Of a DNA stretch of 6,661 nucleotides, positions 1 through 6,585 are shown piece after piece. Where the stretch lies: NCBI GenBank assembly GCA_028717985.1, contig JAQUMS010000066.1, positions 1 to 6,661 on the forward strand, written 5' to 3'. The notes beneath the pieces are model-generated. The model worked only from the letters and a program-made list of their open reading frames with translations, was not told the DNA's origin and ran no database searches. Each line of letters starts with the position of its first letter. Within the stretch, counting starts at the first letter, position 1. The DNA is from Candidatus Omnitrophota bacterium (lineage in GTDB: Bacteria; Omnitrophota; Gorgyraeia; Gygaellales; Profunditerraquicolaceae). The translations under genes were made by a program, and so were the position numbers.

Positions 1-565
1 TGGCATCACCATGAGTATATAACGAAATAGTAACCATCTTTGTTTTATCTTTAAGATAAAAAGAATAGCAGGTCATCTTTATATTTTTCAGGACCTCTTC
101 ACCCGGGTTCAAAGGCAGAGTCGAGTAATCAATACTCATTTTTGCCCCCTGAGAACTGCCGATCTTGATAACTTTCGGCTCCTCCGCAATTTTCCATTCA
201 GCACCTTTGGATCTCCAGTCCTCTATAAGCCCTTTGGTATTCCCCACCAAAAATCCCCACGGGCTCTTTTCTTCACCTTCATCCAGCACGAGACTGACCA
301 TCACGGATATCGCAGGACATTGATCACCGGAAGTTTTTGAACGGTTCAATTCAAGATATACGTCTTTCTCTATTACCCGGGGAGGCCTCGACACCCATCC
401 CTGGGGAAGTTTCATTTTAAATCCAAAATCGGTATTCGTATAGTCTTCCCATTGAACGCCGGAAGGTTTATTCGTAGGATTTGCCGTTTGTGCATTAACA
501 AAAGCAGTAAACGAAAAAAATAAAAATACAGAAACCAAAACAGCACTCACGAAATTTTTTTTCAT
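1..565 (-). CDS. Secreted PsbP/DcrB-like hypothetical protein, 3' end outside window
   Basis: This ORF starts at ATG 565-563 and runs open to the window edge, giving 188 readable residues without a stop. An AGGAG (575-571) lies 5 bases before the ATG, which settles the start. Residues 1-25 form a classic Sec signal peptide: MKKN, a hydrophobic core at about 5-23, then VNA with likely cleavage before Gln26. No lipobox cysteine follows, so a soluble periplasmic or secreted product is expected. The mature part opens with a low-complexity Asn/Thr/Pro stretch, then DFGFKMKLPQGW (46-57). That 'phe-gly-phe ... leu-pro-x-gly-trp' opening is typical of PsbP/Mog1/DcrB-fold secreted proteins. Two cysteines (83 and 166) could form a disulfide. 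The alternating segment at about 164-183 (YLKDKTKMVTISLY) fits a beta hairpin of that fold. The family assignment is by motif resemblance only and no function is claimed. It may be transcribed from the promoter at 874-902 or from an unrecognised nearer one. Confidence 0.85.
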   Translation of the reverse strand, partial: MKKNFVSAVLVSVFLFFSFTAFVNAQTANPTNKPSGVQWEDYTNTDFGFKMKLPQGWVSRPPRVIEKDVYLELNRSKTSGDQCPAISVMVSLVLDEGEEKSPWGFLVGNTKGLIEDWRSKGAEWKIAEEPKVIKIGSSQGAKMSIDYSTLPLNPGEEVLKNIKMTCYSFYLKDKTKMVTISLYTHGDA

Positions 566-672
566 AACCGCTCCTCTTATTAATGAACGTATACATTACG
601 CCCCCACTAAAACACACAGGCGCGTAAAATAACGGGCTGAATAATAATCCGATACCCCTCCCCCAACGACAC

Positions 673-710
673 ATTCTTTGTTAAACACTCGACCAATTCA
701 CACAAAGAAT
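673..710. repeat. 9-base perfect inverted repeat, 20-base loop
   Basis: ATTCTTTGT (673-681) and ACAAAGAAT (702-710) are exact reverse complements around a 20-base spacer. In RNA from the minus strand this could form a stem-loop in the leader of the gene starting at 565; in DNA it could be a split operator. A 7-base direct repeat TTCACAC (697-703 and 711-717) overlaps the right arm. No T run follows on either strand, so it is not an intrinsic terminator. Function is unknown. Confidence 0.4.
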
Positions 711-746
711 TTCACACCGGATACCTCTCAATCTCAAACTGAGTAA

Positions 747-821
747 TCAGGCAGAAAAAAAACCGGGTCTCGGTTTTGGTTTACGAGGTGCCGGCCGCCA
801 CTGAATTGAATTAATGTCCAT
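747..821 (-). CDS. Micropeptide candidate, 24 aa, Pro/Arg/Lys-rich
   Basis: This short ORF runs from ATG 821-819 to TGA 749-747. The translation-initiation signal is the best in the window: AAGGAGG (832-826) four bases ahead of the ATG, preceded by a near-consensus promoter with a predicted leader of about 45 bases. An in-frame TGA lies upstream at 854-852, so the ATG is the first start. The peptide begins MDINSIQ, then a basic proline-rich core WRPAPRKPKPRP at residues 8-19, and ends GFFSA. It has five Pro, three Arg, two Lys and a single acidic residue, with no signal peptide, membrane span or cysteine. I do not recognise a family. It could be a free micropeptide, a translated leader peptide for the gene starting at 565, or a modified-peptide precursor. 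A hairpin plus T run overlaps its last codons, which weakens the case for a simple gene. Whether it is expressed is unproven. Confidence 0.5.
   Translation of the reverse strand: MDINSIQWRPAPRKPKPRPGFFSA
755..777 (-). terminator. Possible intrinsic terminator overlapping the micro-ORF
   Basis: Read on the minus strand, AAAACCG (777-771) pairs exactly with CGGTTTT (765-759) across the 5-base loop AGACC, and four more T follow (758-755), giving eight consecutive T. The shape is that of a Rho-independent terminator, but only three of seven pairs are G-C, so it is modest. It lies inside codons 16-23 of the micro-ORF. Transcripts ending here would lack the TGA, so it is either an attenuator, the end of a short RNA, or a chance structure. 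Confidence 0.4.
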
Positions 822-825
822 ATCT

Positions 826-832
826 CCTCCTT
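826..832 (-). promoter_or_regulatory. Strong Shine-Dalgarno AAGGAGG for the micro-ORF
   Basis: AAGGAGG is fully complementary to the 16S rRNA tail and sits four bases before ATG 821. It is longer than any other ribosome site in the window: the start at 565 has AGGAG, and the four operon genes have weak or no sites. This decides the start and is the main evidence that the short ORF is translated. Confidence 0.65.
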
Positions 833-873
833 CGCAATAAATAATTCTCTGTCAAAAAATTATCCTTATATGT

Positions 874-902
874 ATTGTATAAAACAACTCGATTATTGTC
901 AA
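874..902 (-). promoter_or_regulatory. Near-consensus sigma70 promoter
   Basis: On the minus strand, TTGACA (902-897) is a perfect -35 box and TACAAT (879-874) a one-mismatch -10 box, separated by exactly 17 bases (896-880). Transcription would start near 867 and run leftward, about 45 bases before the micro-ORF ATG. The 8-base palindrome AAGCGCTT (901-908) overlaps the upstream edge of the -35 box and could be a regulator or half-operator site. The promoter is in non-coding DNA and points at the micro-ORF and then the secreted-protein gene. Confidence 0.7.
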
Positions 903-978
903 GCGCTTACCTAAAAAAACAAATCTTTTCAATTTAATTCTTTTCGCATCGCCCGGCTTTTTATCAAACGACTGAAAC

Positions 979-2580
979 TTATTGCTCTAAGGGAATGCCG
1001 GTTTTATACAAAAACACCTGCACTCCCGCGAACGCGCGGCTTTCAAGCAAGACACAGTTGGAATCAAACCATGTTTTAACTTTCTCAAACGGTTCAGGCC
1101 GTTCCCAATACGAATAAATCAGCCACACGCGTTTAAACCCTGAAAGCCGCTTCGCTAACGCGCGCGACAAAGAATCATCGGGTTCATCATAAAAATAGAA
1201 CGTGCTGGTAGTAACATTGTGAAAAATGAGGCGGTTTTCCATGCCCAAAGACTGGTAAATCTCCTTAAGGAACAGATGAAAATCGTTGCCTTTTACGAAT
1301 TCACGTCTCTGCGAAGGCGAATCAAGGTAATACGCAACAGACAACGTAGATGCTCCCGACGTATGTATGACCGCGTCTGTTTTCTCGTACCGTGTTTTAA
1401 GTACGTCGGCGACTTTAAACAATTCTTTTCTGGCAACCACGCCTACCCTCTCCCGATACGACGCACAGATCTTATTGGCGTAATATCGCTGCAAAGACAA
1501 ACACGACAAAACACTGACGCAGAATAGGATAATCACGATACCCTTTGTTTTTTGACGGCTGATAGCGTATGCCGCAAGGACAGAAAAAGGCAACACGCTG
1601 ACAATCATGTATTTATCGCAATAAATAGACCGGAATTGGGAGAAAATGATCATGACTATCATAGGCAGACTGAATGACATCAACAAAAAAAACAGCGTCT
1701 CCCTCATATTCCTGGAATACATGATTCTCACCGTTACAAGAACCAACCCAACCATAACAACCAAAAAACAGTCCCGGACGATATCGGACGAGTAAAATCC
1801 GGCGCAGAAATTTTTCACCGTGAAGAAAAAATTAAGGATGCCGATAGTATCTATATAAGAATACACCCGTTTATCCGCATGGGTCTGCTGAAGCATAAAA
1901 ACAAACTGCCTGAAAAAAATATACATCCAGGGGATGAGCGAGATAAACTGAAAAACCAATACCCTACATATCCTTTTCTTTTGAAACCCGTATTTTTTGC
2001 GAAACAAAAATAGATATACGACCTGCGCGGGAATAATCAATATCGCGGAAAAATTCAAATACGCCCCCAAGACATTACACACGCTGTTTCCGGCCCAGGC
2101 ACGGACCGAACCACTCTGAAGCGCGGTCACAAAAAAAAGCAAAGACAGGCATCCCAGAAAAAACAAGAAAGAGTACATTCGTATTTCCTGGGAAAAGCAA
2201 ACCAGAAATGGAGATATCGCCATTAAAAAAACGGCTATACAAGCCGTTTTCCGGTCTGTAAGCCTGCGCGCAAACAGATACGCGGGGACAAAAGCGGCAA
2301 TCCCCCAAAAAAGAGAAGGAACACGAAGCAAAAACTCGTTTCCGGTTATTCCCAGCAGGCAATTCATCACAAAATTATAAAGAAAGACCGGTTGAGGGGC
2401 GTAAACATTCATGCTGTAAAACATATCGGGAAACGCGAAAGAAGTCACTTCATCATATTGAATACCGTATTTCATCAAAGCGAATAATCTCAGAAACAAA
2501 GCGCCGGACATGATCAGACCCAGAATAATAGGAATGGTATATTTTTTATTCATATTATGAGATATACGCCTTAACAGCAT
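979..2580 (-). CDS. GT39/ArnT-like polytopic membrane glycosyltransferase (D)
   Basis: This is a GT-C-fold protein of the PMT/ArnT type, expected to move a sugar from a polyprenyl-phosphate donor to an acceptor on the periplasmic face. Numbering from ATG 2580 (533 aa): a first membrane helix at about 15-35; the acidic pair YDE (42-44) in the first outer loop, where ArnT-like enzymes keep the catalytic Asp; PQPVFLYN (62-69); the family signature SQEIRMYS (130-137); about ten further hydrophobic segments; DKYM (322-325) before a Pro, matching the usual RY...P element; and a soluble C-terminal domain from about 375 ending GVQVFLYK. The start is uncertain. ATG 2580 has GGGAG (2594-2590) nine bases upstream and overlaps the preceding gene by 26 bases. 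ATG 2553 lies one base after that gene's TAA and would give 524 aa, but has no clear ribosome site. TTG 2589 is also possible. It is last in the run; donor and acceptor are unknown. Confidence 0.88.
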   Translation of the reverse strand: MLLRRISHNMNKKYTIPIILGLIMSGALFLRLFALMKYGIQYDEVTSFAFPDMFYSMNVYAPQPVFLYNFVMNCLLGITGNEFLLRVPSLFWGIAAFVPAYLFARRLTDRKTACIAVFLMAISPFLVCFSQEIRMYSFLFFLGCLSLLFFVTALQSGSVRAWAGNSVCNVLGAYLNFSAILIIPAQVVYLFLFRKKYGFQKKRICRVLVFQFISLIPWMYIFFRQFVFMLQQTHADKRVYSYIDTIGILNFFFTVKNFCAGFYSSDIVRDCFLVVMVGLVLVTVRIMYSRNMRETLFFLLMSFSLPMIVMIIFSQFRSIYCDKYMIVSVLPFSVLAAYAISRQKTKGIVIILFCVSVLSCLSLQRYYANKICASYRERVGVVARKELFKVADVLKTRYEKTDAVIHTSGASTLSVAYYLDSPSQRREFVKGNDFHLFLKEIYQSLGMENRLIFHNVTTSTFYFYDEPDDSLSRALAKRLSGFKRVWLIYSYWERPEPFEKVKTWFDSNCVLLESRAFAGVQVFLYKTGIPLEQ

Positions 2581-3913
2581 TCCATCCAACTCCCGCCAGG
2601 AATTTAAAATCAGAAAACGAATGTATCCGTTTTAATTGTTTAAACACAAATTCCGGGCGAAGGTTAAACCGCACAAAAGCCGATCCCGCGTATCTGCGGA
2701 TCATATCGGGAGAAAGAAAAACCGACGGATCTTCCTTTGATTTTTCATAGTACGGGGTACCGGGCAGTATATACGCCATATCAAAAATAGCGTAATCGAC
2801 GTCAAGCTCACGGGAAAACGTATATACGTCCGCCATACTTTTTTCCGTGTCTCCCATCAGCCCGAACATGAAAAAACCCAGGACCTCCAGCCCGGCGTCT
2901 TTCGACCACAGCGCCGCCTTACGGGATTGTTCAACGGTAATACCTTTATTCGCTTTATCAAGTGATTCTTGGGAACTGTTTTCGAAACCGAATGAAATCT
3001 GGTAACACCCCGCTCTGCGCATAAACGAGAGGAGTTCCTTGTCAACCATATCAACTCTCGTCGTAGCTCTCCAGAAAAGCCGCAAATCATGGGAAATCAT
3101 ATACTCGCACATTTTCATCACCAATTCCCTGTTCGCGGTAAAAGTCTGGTCTTTGAAAAAAATTTCACGGATACCGTATTTCAGGACAATCTCCTCCAAT
3201 TCTCCGGCAATGGAAGAAAAATCACGATACCGGACCTGCACGGAGTTATACAACGCGGACGGGCAAAACCCGCATTTACTATGCGCGCACCCACGGCTTA
3301 CCGCCATCACAGTCACCGGATTCTGTTTATTGAAAAAAGCATACCGGTATGACGCATTATTGACCAGATCCCGCGCCGCCGGCAGAAGTCCGTTCAAATC
3401 AAACAATACCCTTTCCGTGCGCACGATTTTTCCGTCTTCACGGTACGCGACATTTTGTTCATATTTTCCCTCCAGGATGTCCGCAAGAGGCAATTCCAAT
3501 TCTCCCAAAACGGCAAAATCAGCCGCCCCTTCATTGAGAACACTCGCTGGATCGTAGGTCACCGGCGGCCCTGAAAAAATTATTTTCACCTCCCCGGCTT
3601 CCTCTTTGATGCACGCGGCAAGCTGTTTATCTCCCGCGAGACTGAAATACGTGGACGGAATAAGCACACAATCCGGGGATTCACGCCGCACTATCCGCGC
3701 CATATTCCGCGCCCCCCAATGATTCACATTGCCTTCGATAATCTTTACCTCATGGCCTTTCCGCCGCACATGCGCCGCCGCATACATCAAATCCATCGGA
3801 GGAGAAGGTATATCCCCGATTATATAGGAACCGGTCCAATCACGTAAAGGATGAAAATGCCTGCCGGACGGAACACGAAACCCCAAGGGATCTAAAAGTA
3901 GGATTTTTTTCAT
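2555..3913 (-). CDS. B12-binding-type radical SAM protein (C)
   Basis: This 452-residue cytoplasmic enzyme has two parts. Residues 1-150 resemble the Rossmann-like cobalamin-binding domain of class B radical SAM methylases and BchE/HpnJ-like enzymes: MKKILLLDPLG at the N-terminus, PSPPMDLMYAAAHVRRKGHEVKIIE (37-60, the usual 'P..L..la..l...GhEV'), SGPPVTYDP (114-122) and GELELPLADIL (137-147). The B12 His motif DxHxxG is absent, as is common in this group. The radical SAM domain follows from about 200, with SRGCAHSKCGFC (206-217). Its three cysteines, C209, C214 and C217, are spaced CX4CX2C rather than CX3CX2C. FFKDQTF (252-258) and SFGFENSSQESLDKANKG (307-324) are standard later elements. The last 70 residues are a C-terminal extension of unclear role. 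The start ATG 3913 lies nine bases after the preceding stop, with a weak AAGAG. Likely chemistry is methylation or rearrangement of a lipid, glycan or other small substrate; the substrate is not known. Confidence 0.9.
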   Translation of the reverse strand: MKKILLLDPLGFRVPSGRHFHPLRDWTGSYIIGDIPSPPMDLMYAAAHVRRKGHEVKIIEGNVNHWGARNMARIVRRESPDCVLIPSTYFSLAGDKQLAACIKEEAGEVKIIFSGPPVTYDPASVLNEGAADFAVLGELELPLADILEGKYEQNVAYREDGKIVRTERVLFDLNGLLPAARDLVNNASYRYAFFNKQNPVTVMAVSRGCAHSKCGFCPSALYNSVQVRYRDFSSIAGELEEIVLKYGIREIFFKDQTFTANRELVMKMCEYMISHDLRLFWRATTRVDMVDKELLSFMRRAGCYQISFGFENSSQESLDKANKGITVEQSRKAALWSKDAGLEVLGFFMFGLMGDTEKSMADVYTFSRELDVDYAIFDMAYILPGTPYYEKSKEDPSVFLSPDMIRRYAGSAFVRFNLRPEFVFKQLKRIHSFSDFKFLAGVGWNAVKAYIS

Positions 3914-3922
3914 ACGTTTCTC

Positions 3923-4960
3923 TTAAAACAGATTACCGTACCGGCTCATCTGACGGATAAGATCGAAAATACGAACCATTAACTTCCATTTATTTTTCCA
4001 CACAACGCCTGTTTCCCGCCCGCAATTATAAAAACACGGGCTTTCCCGGTTACACGAGTCTATTAACCCGGCGTAATCTCTTTTCGCGCGCGAAAAATCT
4101 TTCAGATCAAATTTCAACTGCGGCAGTTCAATGCACGGAGAAAAATCACCTGTTTCCTGAAGTAAAAAACTGCGCGTCATCGCGTCGCACCGGGACATTT
4201 TCTCCCCGCGCAAATATCTCATATGCTCTTCATACAATAAACAGGCAAGAACATTATCCACCCGCGCTCTATCGGACATATATTGAAATATAGGAATAAT
4301 TTTTTCCCGGGAATAGGCTAACTCTTCACATCTCCTGCCCGCAACGCCGCCCACCACAATATACGGCCTGACGGCGTACATAAATCCGTTTTCCCGCGCG
4401 AACTGTTCAAGTTTTTTAATCTCATCAAGTGTTGAAAGACCCGTAACTGTAGTTACAATCGACCAATTCCCGTGTTTGTTTTTAATCTTTGCCGCGTTTG
4501 TAATAGTCCGGATAACGGAATCAAAATCATCAGTACCCCGTATTTTCCTGAATTTTTCCCTGTCGAGCGTATCGAGACTGACGCTCAGATTGCACCTTCT
4601 GTGCGCGATGGCCTCAGCGAGCTCGAAAGGAAATAAAACCCCGTTGGATATAACCGTCGGCTTAATATTATTTTCATTAAAAATATCTATAATAGCTATA
4701 AGATCATTTCTCAGGGTGGGTTCGCCTCCCTGTAGAAAAACATAGCGTATCCCGAACCGCCGAAGGTTTTCAGCATGTTCGCGTATGCTATCAAGTGCAA
4801 GATGAGAACATCGTTCTTTCCGGATATTGCACATCGGGCATCGCTGCTGGCAGAGCTTCGTGACGTCAAAAACAGTGAGAACCGGCCGGCCTTCAAGCAC
4901 ATTACCGAAGGTCCTCGCCATATCAAATATTTTTCCGCACCTTAAAAAAAACCGGTTCAT
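3923..4960 (-). CDS. MoaA/SPASM-like radical SAM protein (B)
   Basis: This is a cytoplasmic radical SAM enzyme of 345 residues from ATG 4960. Its core motif is CQQRCPMC (C37, C41, C44; canonical CX3CX2C) binding the SAM-cleaving 4Fe-4S cluster. QGGEPTLRNDL (77-87) is the SAM-binding GGEP element, VISNG (103-107) the next strand, and SVSLDTLDREKFRKIRG (126-142) a typical MoaA/SPASM strand. The C-terminus carries five more cysteines, C258, C276, C303, C309 and C313 (CX17C, then CX5CX3C), in the pattern of a SPASM or twitch auxiliary iron-sulfur site. About 30 residues of basic, hydrophobic sequence precede the core motif. ATG 4960 overlaps the upstream stop as ATGA, so translational coupling is expected; a TTG at 4969 is an in-frame but less likely alternative. 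It forms a run with the two GT-C-like proteins and the B12-type enzyme. SPASM proteins act on peptides, sugars and lipids, so the target here cannot be named. Confidence 0.9.
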   Translation of the reverse strand: MNRFFLRCGKIFDMARTFGNVLEGRPVLTVFDVTKLCQQRCPMCNIRKERCSHLALDSIREHAENLRRFGIRYVFLQGGEPTLRNDLIAIIDIFNENNIKPTVISNGVLFPFELAEAIAHRRCNLSVSLDTLDREKFRKIRGTDDFDSVIRTITNAAKIKNKHGNWSIVTTVTGLSTLDEIKKLEQFARENGFMYAVRPYIVVGGVAGRRCEELAYSREKIIPIFQYMSDRARVDNVLACLLYEEHMRYLRGEKMSRCDAMTRSFLLQETGDFSPCIELPQLKFDLKDFSRAKRDYAGLIDSCNRESPCFYNCGRETGVVWKNKWKLMVRIFDLIRQMSRYGNLF

Positions 4961-6585
4961 TCTTTCCAATTTCCCGTCTTGTATACCGTCACGGTATGTT
5001 TTACTCCCTCTAAAATGATACCGCGCGAAAATACGGTTTTGTCTTTTAAAAAAAAGCAGCCCGCTTCATCGGAATCATCCCAGGCAAAAAAATAATCGCA
5101 ATGCCGTTTCTCCAATTCGTTTTTCAACCGGTCACAATCATACAAATTGTTGGATACGCCGTAATACCGCGACTGCAAATGATACGCCAAGTAATAATTC
5201 AAATACCAGTGCGTGCTGGAAGCGAACGCGCCTCTGACACCGCTCATCTTTAATTGTTCGCTTAACTCGCGGATATCTCTCCCGCAGTTATACCTCATTA
5301 TAAGATTTTTGACCGGGGCAAATAAAAAAGAAATCACGGTAACGGCGATAATACTTTTATATACCGCGCGCGGCCAATACCTTCCCATTTCTCCAAAAGA
5401 AATTCCCGCCAGGCACAAAAGAAAAAAGTTATTTATCCATAAATACCGTTCTTCCACCACAACCAGCATATACCCCAGCGTCCAAATTCCCGCGGTCATA
5501 AGCAATACCCCGGTTAAAAATCCTGAAGGCGAACGACGTTGGATGCCGGAAACAAAAATAAACAAAGAAAAAAGAAGAACCGCCCCCGACAAAGGTGAAA
5601 ATGTGATAAAAGCCGCCACAGCGGCTTGCGCATTAATTAACAGCACTGAAAGGTAATGGTGAAAATTTTTAACCGGATTCCAAAACTTTCTGTCAAAATA
5701 AGAAGGATCCTCAAACGCGTTGATAGCGGTACGGTTCGGCATATTCAAAAAACCGTCGTGCAGCATGGCGTGGCCCATGGAAAGCATTGTATCGCCCTTC
5801 ATCCCCGGCCCGGTCCTGGCAAAATTATATCTGCCCGCGGTACCGAACGTAACGTAACCGTATTTCTGGGATAATGCTCCGATCCACATACCGCTTATAA
5901 GCACGCACACACACATTCCCCACATCCACGTCCGGGCGATATTCGCTTTTATACCCGGAGTCCCCTCTTTTGCAAACCACACCGCGTTCATAACCGAAAA
6001 ATGGACAATAAAAAAAGGCAGCATATAACTTTTTGCCAGATACCCTGCCGCTCCCGCCAGGCCACAGAGGATACCGGAAAACATCGAGGATGACGGATAG
6101 CCGCGGTCAAAAACAAGAGTACAATAAAACATGACTATGCACACCACAAGCAGATCCGGGGTAGTAAGAGTTAACGCGTAATTCAACAAAATGGGTATTG
6201 CGGCTATACGCAGGATATTTCTGATACCGGCTTTGATCTCAAATTTGGCGCTCAAAAGAATAAATCCGTATAAAGAAAACGCGCCGATACAAACGCCGAG
6301 GATTTTCGATGCGAGCAAAGGATCAATACCCGCCATCAAAAAAGGGACCATCAGCCAGGAGTACAACGGCCCCCAGCAGGCGTTTACCGCATCATGGATT
6401 TCCCCCCGCATATATTTTTGGGCGATCGAAATATACGAGATACCGTCGGGGTCTATCTCATACCGGTACGGGCCAAGCAGAAAAAAACCCGCGGCAAGAT
6501 AAAATACTATCAAAAAAAAAGTCACACAACGGTTCATGTGAAGGAAATTATAAATACCATTCCCTGCGCGCGAGTTTACGTTCAT
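4957..6585 (-). CDS. GT-C-type polytopic membrane glycosyltransferase-like protein (A)
   Basis: This 542-residue integral membrane protein has roughly ten to twelve hydrophobic segments (for example at about 20-39, 91-112, 123-140, 143-159, 168-184, 221-238, 331-347, 354-375, 383-397 and 408-423). The first outer loop reads YEIDPDGISYISIAQKYMRGE (42-62), an acidic cluster (E43, D45, D47) followed by a Tyr-rich helix, as in GT39/GT87-like glycosyltransferases that use polyprenyl-phosphate sugars. WGPLYSW (71-77) and VEERYLW (377-383) fit the usual 'pp.y' and 'RYl' elements. A soluble domain from about 430 to the C-terminus should face the periplasm. The start is ATG 6585, the first start after an in-frame TAA at 6591-6589. 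It has no clear Shine-Dalgarno; Met17 (ATG 6537), just before the first helix, is an alternative, also without one. It is the first complete gene of the run, and no promoter was recognised in the 76 bases upstream. Transferase activity is inferred, and divergence from gene D suggests a different substrate. Confidence 0.85.
   Translation of the reverse strand: MNVNSRAGNGIYNFLHMNRCVTFFLIVFYLAAGFFLLGPYRYEIDPDGISYISIAQKYMRGEIHDAVNACWGPLYSWLMVPFLMAGIDPLLASKILGVCIGAFSLYGFILLSAKFEIKAGIRNILRIAAIPILLNYALTLTTPDLLVVCIVMFYCTLVFDRGYPSSSMFSGILCGLAGAAGYLAKSYMLPFFIVHFSVMNAVWFAKEGTPGIKANIARTWMWGMCVCVLISGMWIGALSQKYGYVTFGTAGRYNFARTGPGMKGDTMLSMGHAMLHDGFLNMPNRTAINAFEDPSYFDRKFWNPVKNFHHYLSVLLINAQAAVAAFITFSPLSGAVLLFSLFIFVSGIQRRSPSGFLTGVLLMTAGIWTLGYMLVVVEERYLWINNFFLLCLAGISFGEMGRYWPRAVYKSIIAVTVISFLFAPVKNLIMRYNCGRDIRELSEQLKMSGVRGAFASSTHWYLNYYLAYHLQSRYYGVSNNLYDCDRLKNELEKRHCDYFFAWDDSDEAGCFFLKDKTVFSRGIILEGVKHTVTVYKTGNWKE

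Larger units (their letters stand above)
566..978. other. 413-base intergenic region with a promoter, a micro-ORF and hairpins
   Basis: This gap separates the end of the four-gene run from the secreted-protein gene. Its right half holds a strong minus-strand promoter and a 24-codon ORF, listed separately. Its left half (566-746) has no ORF with a convincing ribosome site. It holds a 9-base perfect inverted repeat (673-681 and 702-710), a C-rich run on the plus strand (655-664), and the Shine-Dalgarno of the gene starting at 565. No convincing intrinsic terminator was found just after the glycosyltransferase stop at 979, so read-through from the upstream operon into this gap is possible. Confidence 0.7.

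Noticed and set aside
601..664. G-quadruplex on the minus strand
   Set aside because: Only three G runs (664-660, 658-655, 605-601) were found, and the third is about 50 bases away, so a stable quadruplex is not supported.
827..855. Second TTGACA (855-850) as another promoter
   Set aside because: A 17-base spacer leads to AAGGAG, the ribosome-binding region, not a -10 box.
903..978. Intrinsic terminator after the last operon gene
   Set aside because: There is a seven-T run on the minus strand near 912-918, but no stable G-C stem precedes it; the short AAAA/TTTT pairing is not convincing.
3039..3557. Long plus-strand ORF (172 codons)
   Set aside because: It is fully antisense to the B12-type radical SAM gene, whose motifs are intact. 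The translation lacks family features and reads as a shadow.
5213..5656. Plus-strand ORF of 147 codons, and others at 4476-4745 and 6191-6502
   Set aside because: All lie opposite clear minus-strand genes with recognisable motifs; no ribosome sites or domains support them.
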